Shown piece after piece: positions 7,497 through 14,727 of a stretch of DNA of 64,000 bases. The stretch comes from Amycolatopsis lexingtonensis (GTDB taxonomy: Bacteria > Actinomycetota > Actinomycetes > Mycobacteriales > Pseudonocardiaceae). Made by a program: the position numbers and the translations under genes. The notes beneath the pieces were generated by a model. That model worked only from the letters and a program-made list of their open reading frames with translations. It made no database searches and was not told the origin of the DNA. Within the stretch, counting starts at the first letter, position 1. Each line of letters opens with the position of its first letter. The DNA lies in assembly GCF_014873755.1 (NCBI RefSeq), contig NZ_JADBEG010000001.1, forward strand, positions 6,112,501 through 6,176,500, in the 5' to 3' direction.

Positions 7497-9836
7497 GTGG
7501 CAGCACTGATCAGCCGGGTGGGCAAGAAGCTCCGCCGGATCATCCAGCGGCCGGGCAGCGTCGAGCTGACCCGCTACGAAGCACTGCTGCCCGCGGTCGA
7601 GAAGCTCGAACCCGAGCTCGAGAAGCTCTCCGACGAAGAGCTGACCGAGCGGGCGGGCAAGCTCCGCGAAAAGCTGAAGGACACCGCGTTCGGCGACGAC
7701 CAGTTGGTCGAGGTGTGCGCGCTGGGCCGCGAGGCCGCCCGGCGGGCGCTCGGCGAGCGCGCGTTCGACGTGCAGGTGCTGGGCACGATGGGCCTGCTCA
7801 CCAAGCACGTCGTGCAGATGGAGACCGGTGAGGGCAAGACGCTCGCCGGCGCGCTGGCCGCGGCCGGCTACGCGATCCGCGGAAAGCGCGTTCACGTCGT
7901 CACGGTCAACGACTACCTGGCCCGCCGCGACGCCGAGTGGATGGGCCCGGTGTACGCCCTGCTCGGCGTGTCGGTCGGCTGGGTCGAGCCCGCGCACTCC
8001 CGCGAGGAGCGCAAGGTCGCCTACGCCAAGGACGTCACGTACGGCGCCGTCGCCGAGATCGGCTTCGACGTGCTGCGCGACCGGCTGGTCACGAACGTCG
8101 ACGACCTCGTCCAGCCCGCACCCGAGGTCGCGATCGTCGACGAGGCGGACTCGGTGCTGGTCGACGAGGCCCGCGTCCCGCTGGTGATGGCCGGCTCGAT
8201 CGACCACACCGACGCCGACGAAGAGGTCGCGAAGGTCGTCCGGCGGCTGCGCCTCAACCTGCACTACGAGACCGACAGCGAGGGCCGCAACGCCTGGCTG
8301 ACCGACGCGGGCGCGTCCGTCGTCGCGAAGTCGCTCGGCCTGGAGGTCGACGACCTCTACGGCGAGACGGCGTCGGACCGGCTGCCCGCGGTGAACGTCG
8401 CGCTGCACGCGCACGCGCTGCTCACCCGCGACGTCGACTACCTCGTGCGTGACGGCAAGGTGCAGCTCATCAACGCCGCCCGCGGCCGCGTCGCCGAGCT
8501 GCAGCGCTGGCCGGACGGCCTCCAGGCCGCCGTCGAGGCGAAGGAACAGGTCACCGCGACCGACCGCGGCGAGATCCTGGACTCGATCACCGTCCAGGCG
8601 CTGCTGGCGCGCTACCCCGAGGTCGCCGGCATGACCGGTACCGCGGTCGCCGTCGCCGAGCAGCTGCGCGAGTTCTACGAGCTCGAGGTCGCGGTCATCC
8701 CGCCGAACACCCCGAACATCCGTGAGGACCTCGAGGACCGCGTCTTCGCGTCGCCGTCGCAGAAGCTGCGGGCGATCGAGGAGGAGATCCGCACGGTGCA
8801 CGAGACCGGGCGGCCGATCCTCGTCGGCACCCAGGACGTCGCCGAGTCCGAAGAGCTGGCCGAGAAGCTGGCGAAGGTCGACCTCGAGTGCGTCGTGCTC
8901 AACGCGCGCAACGACGCCGAAGAGGCCGCGATCATCGCCGAGGCCGGCAAGAAGGGCGCGGTCACCGTGTCCACGCAGATGGCCGGCCGCGGTACCGACA
9001 TCCGGCTGGGCGGCACCGACGGCGCGACCCGCGAAGAGGTCGTCGAGCTGGGCGGGCTGCACGTCATCGGCACCGCGCGGTACCCGTCGAGCCGGCTCGA
9101 CGGCCAGCTGCGCGGCCGTTCCGGCCGCCAGGGCGACCCGGGCAGCGCGATCTTCTTCGCCAGCCTGAACGACGAGCTGGTGCTGTCGAACGCGCCGGAC
9201 GTGCCCGAGGGCATCGTCGACGACGAAGAGACCGGCGAGATCACCGACCCGGCGGCGCTGCGGCAGCTCAACCACGCCCAGCGCGTGGCCGAGGGCGTCG
9301 ACCTGGAGATCCACCGCAACACCTGGCGCTACACGCGGCTGATCGAGCGGCAGCGGCGTGACCTGCTGACCCACCGCGACAAGGTGCTTCGCACCGCGTA
9401 CGCGGCGGAGCAGCTCGAGAAGGCGCACCCGGAGAAGTTCGGCGAGCTGAAGGAGAAGCTCGACGACCAGGAGAAGCTGGAGCAGATGTGCCGCGAGGTG
9501 CTGCTGTTCCACATCGACCAGCTCTGGTCGGACCACCTGGCGTACCTGACCGACGTCCGGGAGAGCATCCACCTGCGGGCGCTGGCCCGGGAGACGCCGC
9601 TGGACGAGTTCCACCGCGCGGCCATCCCGGAGTTCCACAAGATCATCGGCGAGGCCGACTCGCGGGCGGCGAAGACCCTCGAAGAGGCGGAGCTGACCGA
9701 CGAGGGCATCGACCTCGGCGAGGCCGGGGTCCGGCGGGCGAACACGACGTGGACGTACCTGGTCCACGACAACCCGTTCGATTCGGACTTCGAGCAGACC
9801 ATCAAGAAGGTCCGGAGCATGATCAAGCGGAAGTGA
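7497..9836 (+). CDS. secA2: accessory preprotein translocase ATPase SecA2
   Basis: 779 residues from the GTG at 7497, preceded by GGGAG seven bases upstream; an upstream in-frame ATG at 7404 would add 31 low-complexity residues. DEAD motor domain: Walker A METGEGKT (residues 108-115), then VNDYLARRDAEWMGP, TYGAVAEIGFDVLRD, Walker B IVDEADSVLVDEAR (about 213) and MTGTA. NBD2 has STQMAGRGTDIRLGG and RGRSGRQGDPGSAIFF. It lacks the zinc-binding C-terminal tail of SecA1 and is shorter (about 780 against 900 or more), as in mycobacterial SecA2. SecA2 exports a small subset of proteins. Its divergent neighbours are two exported hydrolases, which suggests but does not prove a client link. Confidence 0.92.
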   Translation: MAALISRVGKKLRRIIQRPGSVELTRYEALLPAVEKLEPELEKLSDEELTERAGKLREKLKDTAFGDDQLVEVCALGREAARRALGERAFDVQVLGTMGLLTKHVVQMETGEGKTLAGALAAAGYAIRGKRVHVVTVNDYLARRDAEWMGPVYALLGVSVGWVEPAHSREERKVAYAKDVTYGAVAEIGFDVLRDRLVTNVDDLVQPAPEVAIVDEADSVLVDEARVPLVMAGSIDHTDADEEVAKVVRRLRLNLHYETDSEGRNAWLTDAGASVVAKSLGLEVDDLYGETASDRLPAVNVALHAHALLTRDVDYLVRDGKVQLINAARGRVAELQRWPDGLQAAVEAKEQVTATDRGEILDSITVQALLARYPEVAGMTGTAVAVAEQLREFYELEVAVIPPNTPNIREDLEDRVFASPSQKLRAIEEEIRTVHETGRPILVGTQDVAESEELAEKLAKVDLECVVLNARNDAEEAAIIAEAGKKGAVTVSTQMAGRGTDIRLGGTDGATREEVVELGGLHVIGTARYPSSRLDGQLRGRSGRQGDPGSAIFFASLNDELVLSNAPDVPEGIVDDEETGEITDPAALRQLNHAQRVAEGVDLEIHRNTWRYTRLIERQRRDLLTHRDKVLRTAYAAEQLEKAHPEKFGELKEKLDDQEKLEQMCREVLLFHIDQLWSDHLAYLTDVRESIHLRALARETPLDEFHRAAIPEFHKIIGEADSRAAKTLEEAELTDEGIDLGEAGVRRANTTWTYLVHDNPFDSDFEQTIKKVRSMIKRK

Positions 9837-9844
9837 CACCGGCA

Positions 9845-9869
9845 CCGGGGCCCCCGCGCGGGGCCCCGG
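9845..9869. terminator. GC-rich hairpin between convergent genes
   Basis: CCGGGGCCCC at 9845-9854, loop CGCGC, then GGGGCCCCGG at 9860-9869: a perfect 10-bp stem. It lies 8 bases after the secA2 stop and one base before the stop of the convergent gene. There is no T-run, so it would be a non-canonical, bidirectional terminator. Confidence 0.6.
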
Positions 9870-9870
9870 G

Positions 9871-10314
9871 TCAGTGCGGCGTCGTGACGCCGGAGATGCA
9901 GTAAGCCCCTTCGGTGCGCCGCACCCGCAGCGCACCTTCCACCGGCCGGCTGCCGACGTTGCCCTCGAGCGGGACGCTCATTTCGTTCGGGCCGGTCTGC
10001 ACCGGCGTCCCGGCGGTCAGGTGCGCGTTCTCGCTGCCGAGCAGCTTCACGGACTCGACGATGGTTTCCGCTGTCGACGCGCATGAGGCTTCGCGCGCCT
10101 GTGCTTCGTCGTCGCCGAGGACGGCCAGGATGAACTGCCCGGCGGCGATGCTCCCCGCGTTCAGGTCGAGCGGCGGGCTGCCCGGCGTCTTCGGCTTGCC
10201 GTCGGAGACCAGGAAGCCCGGCGCCAGGAACCCGGTGACCAGGAAGACGACGATCAGCAGCAGGCCACCGCCGCCGGCGAGCAGGCCGTTGCCCTTCTTC
10301 GTCGGGTACGTCAT
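9871..10314 (-). CDS. membrane-anchored protein of unknown function
   Basis: 147 residues. A Lys-rich N-terminus (MTYPTKKGNG) precedes one membrane helix (LLAGGGGLLLIVVFLVTGFLA). The extracytoplasmic domain of about 105 residues has two Cys (ASCASTAETI, GAYCISGV) that could pair. The fold NAGSIAAGQFILAVLGDDEAQAREASC...ANLT-like, then beta strands (NEMSVPLEGNVGSRPVEGALRVRRTEGAYCI), looks like the small Mce-associated or NTF2-like exported domains of actinobacteria, but I do not recognise it with certainty. It is convergent with secA2 and divergent from nadE across 110 bp. Confidence 0.7.
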   Translation of the reverse strand: MTYPTKKGNGLLAGGGGLLLIVVFLVTGFLAPGFLVSDGKPKTPGSPPLDLNAGSIAAGQFILAVLGDDEAQAREASCASTAETIVESVKLLGSENAHLTAGTPVQTGPNEMSVPLEGNVGSRPVEGALRVRRTEGAYCISGVTTPH

Positions 10315-10424
10315 GGATCTCCCTCGTGGCGGTCAGCCGCAAGGTACCCGGCGATCCATACCCGACGTGGCGTTTCCCCCACATTCGCTCGGCCTGCCGG
10401 GTGGCCGTGAGCCAGAATGGCGGC

Positions 10425-12146
10425 ATGCCGCAACTGCGCATCGCGCTCGCCCAGGTCAACCCCACCGTCGGCGACCTCGACGGCAACGCCGACCTGCACG
10501 TCGACTGGACCCGCCGGGCCGCCGAAGCCGGCGCCCACGTGGTGGTCTTCCCCGAAATGTCCCTGACCGGCTATCCCGTCGAGGACCTTTCGCTGCGCCG
10601 CACCTTCGCCGAGGCCTCCCGCCAGGGCGTCGAGTCGCTGGCGCGCCGCCTCGACGAAGCCGGGTGCGGCGAAGTGCTGACCTACATCGGCTACCTCGAC
10701 GTCGACGAGGTGGGCCCGCGCGACGCGGCGGCGGCGCTCTACCGCGGCGAGGTCGTCGCGCGGCAGTTCAAGCACCACCTCCCCAACTACGGCGTGTTCG
10801 ACGAGCACCGCTGGTTCAAGCCGGGCACCACGCTCGACGTCGTCCGGTTCCACGGGCTCGACATCGGCATGGTCATCTGCGAGGACATCTGGCAGGACGG
10901 CGGCCCGATCTCAGCGCTCGGCCGCGCGGGGGTCGACCTCGTCGTGGCGCCGAACGCGTCGCCGTACGAACGTTCGAAGGACGAGCAGCGGCTGCCGCTG
11001 ATCGCCCGCCGCGCCGCCGAAGCGGGCGCGCCGCTGGTCTACACCAACCAGATCGGCGGGCAGGACGACCTCGTGTTCGACGGCGACTCGCTCGTCGTCG
11101 CCGCGGACGGCACGGTCGTGGCGCGCGCGCCGCAGTTCGTCGAGCACCTGCTCGTGCTGGACATGGACCTCACCGCGGGCGGCCACGCCGCCGACGGCGA
11201 GCTGGAAGGCCTGCACGTCCGGCGCCGCGTGCTGAGCTCGGAGCCGCTGCCGCCGTACGAGCCGACGGCCGAGCCGGTGATCAGCGAACCGCTTTCGGAC
11301 GAGGCCGAGGTGTGGCACGCGCTCGTCGTCGGCTTGCGCGACTACGTGCACAAGAACGGCTTCTCGTCGGTGATCTTCGGGTTTTCCGGCGGCATCGACT
11401 CGGCGGTCTGCGCGGCGCTGGCCGCGGACGCGCTGGGCGGGAACAACGTCTACGGCGTCTCGATGCCGTCGAAGTACTCCTCGGGCCACTCGAAGGACGA
11501 CGCCGCCGACCTCGCGCAGCGGATCGGGGCGCACTACCGCGTCGAGCCGGTCGAGGACATGGTCCGCGTGTACGTCGACCAGCTTTCGCTGACCGGCCTG
11601 GCCGAGGAGAACATCCAGGCGCGGACGCGGGGCATGCTCCTGATGGCACTGTCCAACCTGGACGGTCACCTGGTGCTCGCCACCGGCAACAAGACCGAGC
11701 TGGCCGTCGGGTACTCGACGATCTACGGGGACGCGGTCGGCGCGTTCGCCCCGATCAAGGACGTCTTCAAGACGCACGTGTGGCAGCTGGCCCGCTGGCG
11801 CAACGCCGAGGCGGCGAAGAACGGCGAGACCCCGCCGATCCCGGAGAACTCGATCTCGAAGCCGCCGTCGGCCGAGCTGCGGCCGGGGCAGGTCGACACC
11901 GACTCGCTGCCGGACTACGCGCTGCTCGACGACATCCTCGACGACTACGTCGAGGGTGACCGCGGGTACGCCGACCTGATCGAGGCCGGGTTCGACGCGG
12001 AGACCATCGATCGGGTGGTGCGGATGGTCGACAAGGCCGAGTACAAGCGGCGCCAGTACCCGCCGGGCACGAAGATCACGTTCAAGGCCTTCGGGCGTGA
12101 CCGGCGGCTGCCGATGACCAACCTGTGGCGCGAGGGCAAGGCCTGA
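10425..12146 (+). CDS. nadE: glutamine-dependent NAD(+) synthetase
   Basis: 573 residues in two domains. The N-terminal nitrilase-type glutaminase has the Glu-Lys-Cys set: VVFPEMSLTGYP (Glu near 44), FKHHLPNYGVFDE, and VICEDIWQDGG (Cys near 151). The C-terminal synthetase domain has the PP-loop FGFSGGIDSAV (about residue 320), then ATGNKTELAVGYSTIYGD and PSAELRPGQ. It makes NAD from deamido-NAD, ATP and glutamine, with ammonia channelled between domains. The ATG at 10425 gives the usual MPQLRIALAQVNPTVGDLDGN start. Length is slightly under the 650-680 residues of mycobacterial NadE and typical of the shorter class. A strong palindromic terminator follows four bases after the stop. Confidence 0.93.
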   Translation: MPQLRIALAQVNPTVGDLDGNADLHVDWTRRAAEAGAHVVVFPEMSLTGYPVEDLSLRRTFAEASRQGVESLARRLDEAGCGEVLTYIGYLDVDEVGPRDAAAALYRGEVVARQFKHHLPNYGVFDEHRWFKPGTTLDVVRFHGLDIGMVICEDIWQDGGPISALGRAGVDLVVAPNASPYERSKDEQRLPLIARRAAEAGAPLVYTNQIGGQDDLVFDGDSLVVAADGTVVARAPQFVEHLLVLDMDLTAGGHAADGELEGLHVRRRVLSSEPLPPYEPTAEPVISEPLSDEAEVWHALVVGLRDYVHKNGFSSVIFGFSGGIDSAVCAALAADALGGNNVYGVSMPSKYSSGHSKDDAADLAQRIGAHYRVEPVEDMVRVYVDQLSLTGLAEENIQARTRGMLLMALSNLDGHLVLATGNKTELAVGYSTIYGDAVGAFAPIKDVFKTHVWQLARWRNAEAAKNGETPPIPENSISKPPSAELRPGQVDTDSLPDYALLDDILDDYVEGDRGYADLIEAGFDAETIDRVVRMVDKAEYKRRQYPPGTKITFKAFGRDRRLPMTNLWREGKA

Positions 12147-12149
12147 AGT

Positions 12150-12205
12150 CCGTGAAGGCCTCCTTACCAGGCTTTTTTGCCGGTAAGGAGGCCTTCACGG
12201 CTTTT
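12150..12205. terminator. 19-bp perfect inverted repeat with T-run, shared terminator
   Basis: CCGTGAAGGCCTCCTTACC (12150-12168) and its exact reverse complement (12182-12200) flank a 13-base loop containing six T. The right arm is followed by CTTTT. Read leftward, the stop of the VOC gene (12204-12206) lies inside the flanking T-run. It should terminate both nadE and the convergent gene. Arm length and perfection exceed what a terminator needs, which suggests membership of a repeat family. Confidence 0.85.
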
Positions 12206-12818
12206 AGCTGAGGGCGACCTGACGGCCGTCGGGGGTACGGAGGGCGGCCGTGAGGGTGGCCTTTTCCGTGCGGCGGACCAGGAACTCCAGGCCGAGCGCT
12301 TCCGTCGCCGCGTGGACCGACGCCGGGTCCGGGTGGGTGGCCGTCACCATCAGCAGCGGCAGGGACGGCAGGCCGCGCGTGGTCGGGTGCGGGGTGGTGC
12401 CCCAGTCGATCAGGAACGGGCGGAGCGAGCCCGGGGCGCTGGGCGGGGTCAGGCGCCAGCGCAGCGTTTCGCCGTCGGCCGTGGCGCGGGACATCTCACG
12501 CGCGTCGCCCGGGTCGAAGCCGTGAGCGCGGGCCTGCGCGATCGTCGCATCGAGGTCGGTCGTGCGGACCGCCCACGCGACCAGTGCGGGCTCGGTGAGG
12601 TCGTCGATGCCGAACGGGCGGGGCGCGGGCGGGTCCGGCTGGGCCGGGTCCGGGCCGATCACCTCCAGGTACATCCCCGCGCCGAGGTCGGCGAGGTGGT
12701 TGGCGGTGCCGAGGCCGGTGTGGCTGCCGCCGGGCGCCGGGGTGACCCCGGTCAGGTCGGCGACGCGGGCGACAGCGGCGGCGAGGTCGGGGCCGGCGTA
12801 GACGAGGTGATCGAGCAC
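12204..12818 (-). CDS. VOC/glyoxalase-like domain protein
   Basis: 204 residues from the GTG at 12816-12818 (VLDHLVYAGPDLAAAVARVADLTGV). A longer in-frame extension upstream would overlap the divergent ogt promoter and is low complexity. LDHLVYAGPDL opens a vicinal-oxygen-chelate beta-alpha-beta module, followed by PAPGGSHTGLGTANHLADLGAGMYLEVIGPDP and a second half ending LGLEFLVRRTEKATLTAALRTPDGRQVALS. The HxGLGTANHL pattern fits the glyoxalase-like family with one full and one partial module. The substrate is unknown. It is convergent with nadE and divergent from ogt. Confidence 0.78.
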   Translation of the reverse strand: MLDHLVYAGPDLAAAVARVADLTGVTPAPGGSHTGLGTANHLADLGAGMYLEVIGPDPAQPDPPAPRPFGIDDLTEPALVAWAVRTTDLDATIAQARAHGFDPGDAREMSRATADGETLRWRLTPPSAPGSLRPFLIDWGTTPHPTTRGLPSLPLLMVTATHPDPASVHAATEALGLEFLVRRTEKATLTAALRTPDGRQVALS

Positions 12819-12906
12819 GGCGCCATCATGCCGCGCCGGCCGCGCTCGCCGCATCGACCATCCTGTTGCGGGCGGCGGTACCCCTCTTCGGTCGTAGGCT
12901 GGCGGC

Positions 12907-13437
12907 ATGACCGGCTTCACGGTGTTCGACACGGCGATCGGCGTCTGCGGGCTCGCGTGGCGCGACGACGTCGTGATCGGCACGTCCCTTCCAGAAGGCA
13001 GTGCCGCGCGGACCCGCGCCTGGCTGCTCCGGCGCTTCCCGGACGCGGTCGAGGGGCCGCCTCCCGCCGCGATTCAGGCGGCGGTGGACGGGATCGTGGC
13101 TCTGCTGGGCGGCGCGCGCCAAGACCTGACGTCGATCCCGCTCGACTTCTCGGCGGTGCCGGAGTTCAACCGCCGGGCGTACGAGGTCGCGCGGACGATC
13201 CCGCCGGGCAAGACGCTGACCTACGGCGACATCGCGCACCGGCTCGGGCAGCCCGGGTCGGCGCAGGCCGTCGGGCAGGCCATGGGGCACAACCCGTTCC
13301 CGATCGTCGTGCCGTGCCACCGCGTCCTCGCCGCGGGCGGCAAGGACGGCGGCTTTTCCGCCCGCGGCGGCGTGGACACGAAACGCCGGATGCTGGTGAT
13401 CGAAGGCGCCCTCGCGGACGAGCCGACCCTGTTCTGA
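12907..13437 (+). CDS. ogt: methylated-DNA--protein-cysteine methyltransferase
   Basis: 176 residues. The short N-terminal domain is TVFDTAIGVCGLAWRDDVVIGTSLPEG; the C-terminal winged-helix reaction domain has FNRRAYEVARTIPPGKTLTYGDIAHRLGQPGSAQAVGQAMGHNP and the active site VVPCHRV (Cys near 137). The Arg finger equivalent is in the QAVGQAMGHNPF helix region. It removes methyl groups from O6-alkylguanine in DNA by irreversible transfer to the Cys. No Ada-type regulatory domain is attached. It ends convergently with the DinB protein, ten bases apart. Confidence 0.93.
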   Translation: MTGFTVFDTAIGVCGLAWRDDVVIGTSLPEGSAARTRAWLLRRFPDAVEGPPPAAIQAAVDGIVALLGGARQDLTSIPLDFSAVPEFNRRAYEVARTIPPGKTLTYGDIAHRLGQPGSAQAVGQAMGHNPFPIVVPCHRVLAAGGKDGGFSARGGVDTKRRMLVIEGALADEPTLF

Positions 13438-13446
13438 AAGCCTTTC

Positions 13447-14025
13447 TCAGGCAGGCTGCCACGGCTTGATGAACGGGGACTCCGGCCAGCCCTCGGCCGC
13501 GGCCATCAACGGCATCGCCGTGCCGCCGTCGATGTGCTCGCGGATGATGTCCGCGTGGCCCGCGTGGCGGGCCGTCTCCTGGATCAGGTGCAGCAGCACC
13601 CACCGGACCGACCACGCCTCGACGTCGTCCGGGAACCACGGCACGCCCTTCGGCACCGGGACCGCCTGGCCGAGGTCGGAGATGCCGCCGACGACCTCGG
13701 CCGTGCGCGCCGCGACCTCGTCGTAGCGGGCCAGCACGCCCGCCAGCGTCTCGTCCGGGAGCAGCTGGTGCGCCGTCTGGTACTCGGCCACGCTCTCGGC
13801 GAACGGCTTCTGGGGCACCTGCAGGACCGTGTCCATCCAGCCGTACTCGGTGCTGGCGACGTGCTTGATCAGCCCGCCCACCGACAGCGAGCTCTTCGTC
13901 GACGCCGCTCTCGCCTGTTCGTCGGTCAGTCCGTGTGCCGCCAGCTTCAGCACGTACCGCTGCTGCTCCAGGAAGCTCAGCAGCCCGTCACGCTCGTCGG
14001 CCACCGGACGTACGTTTCCCGCCAT
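13447..14025 (-). CDS. DinB-family (mycothiol-dependent transferase type) protein
   Basis: 192 residues from the ATG at 14025, chosen because GGAAGG lies about eight bases upstream; a more distal ATG at 14049 adds eight residues. Four-helix bundle pattern: DGLLSFLEQQRYVLKLAAHGLTDEQARAAS, SVGGLIKHVASTEYGWM (first metal His in the LIKHV helix), and VLLHLIQETARHAGHADIIREHIDGG (HxxxH pair). These three His positions are the divalent-metal site of the DinB/MST family, whose actinobacterial members use mycothiol. The substrate is unknown. Confidence 0.85.
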   Translation of the reverse strand: MAGNVRPVADERDGLLSFLEQQRYVLKLAAHGLTDEQARAASTKSSLSVGGLIKHVASTEYGWMDTVLQVPQKPFAESVAEYQTAHQLLPDETLAGVLARYDEVAARTAEVVGGISDLGQAVPVPKGVPWFPDDVEAWSVRWVLLHLIQETARHAGHADIIREHIDGGTAMPLMAAAEGWPESPFIKPWQPA

Positions 14026-14097
14026 GTCGATCCTTCCGCAAAGGGACACCTGCGGCGATCGTGCCAGGAGGCACCGACAATTCCGGGCGGAACCGCG

Positions 14098-14673
14098 CTA
14101 CCGGTGCGCGTGCCGGGGCGCGGGCTTGACGAAGGCGTACACGCCGCCGACGCCGTACAGCGCGGCCCGCACCACCAGCTGGACCCGCGTGAAGACGCCT
14201 TCGTAGGCGTCCAGCTGCCGCGACAGCACCACGGCCAGCCAGGTCGCCAGCACCACGGCCAGCCCCACGACGGCGAGCGCGCGCCAGCCCGGCGGCCACC
14301 ACAGGATCAGGCTGATCACGCCGGCCACCAGTACGACGCTGAGCAGCGACGAAAGCAGGTCGCCGCGCTCCGGGTACGCGGCCTGGACCAGCACGACCAG
14401 GCCGAACGCGCTCACCGAGACGGAGCTGAGCCGCGCCGACCACTGGACCGGGCCGAGGCGGTGCAGCGGGGGCCCGGCGAGCAGGAACGCGACCCCCGAA
14501 ACGGCCAGCAGGACCCGGAACACCGGTGATCCGGCCGGCAGCGCCTCCGCCGGGTCGTGGACCGGCGAAACGCCCGTCGGGAGGAAGAACTCCAGCAGCC
14601 ACCCCGAATACGCGAGGACGGCCACCCCCATCAAGAGGGCCGAGGCGATTCGAGCCGTGCGCACGAGGCACAC
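14098..14673 (-). CDS. polytopic membrane protein, DUF998-like
   Basis: 191 residues with six predicted membrane helices (IASALLMGVAVLAYSGWLLEFF, VFRVLLAVSGVAFLLAGPPL, SSVSVSAFGLVVLVQAAYP, LLSSLLSVVLVAGVISLILWW, ALAVVGLAVVLATWLAVVLS, VQLVVRAALYGVGGVYAFV). The early LEFFLPTGVSPVHDPAEALPAGSPVFR extracellular loop recalls DUF998-type proteins. The start could be GTG at 14673 or the next GTG three codons in. It lies just upstream of lysX on the opposite side of 54 noncoding bases; no functional link is evident. Confidence 0.7.
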   Translation of the reverse strand: MCLVRTARIASALLMGVAVLAYSGWLLEFFLPTGVSPVHDPAEALPAGSPVFRVLLAVSGVAFLLAGPPLHRLGPVQWSARLSSVSVSAFGLVVLVQAAYPERGDLLSSLLSVVLVAGVISLILWWPPGWRALAVVGLAVVLATWLAVVLSRQLDAYEGVFTRVQLVVRAALYGVGGVYAFVKPAPRHAHR

Positions 14674-14727
14674 AGTAAGCGAACGGCCGCCACCCGGCGG
14701 TGTGACGCTTGCCCGTCAGCTGACTCG

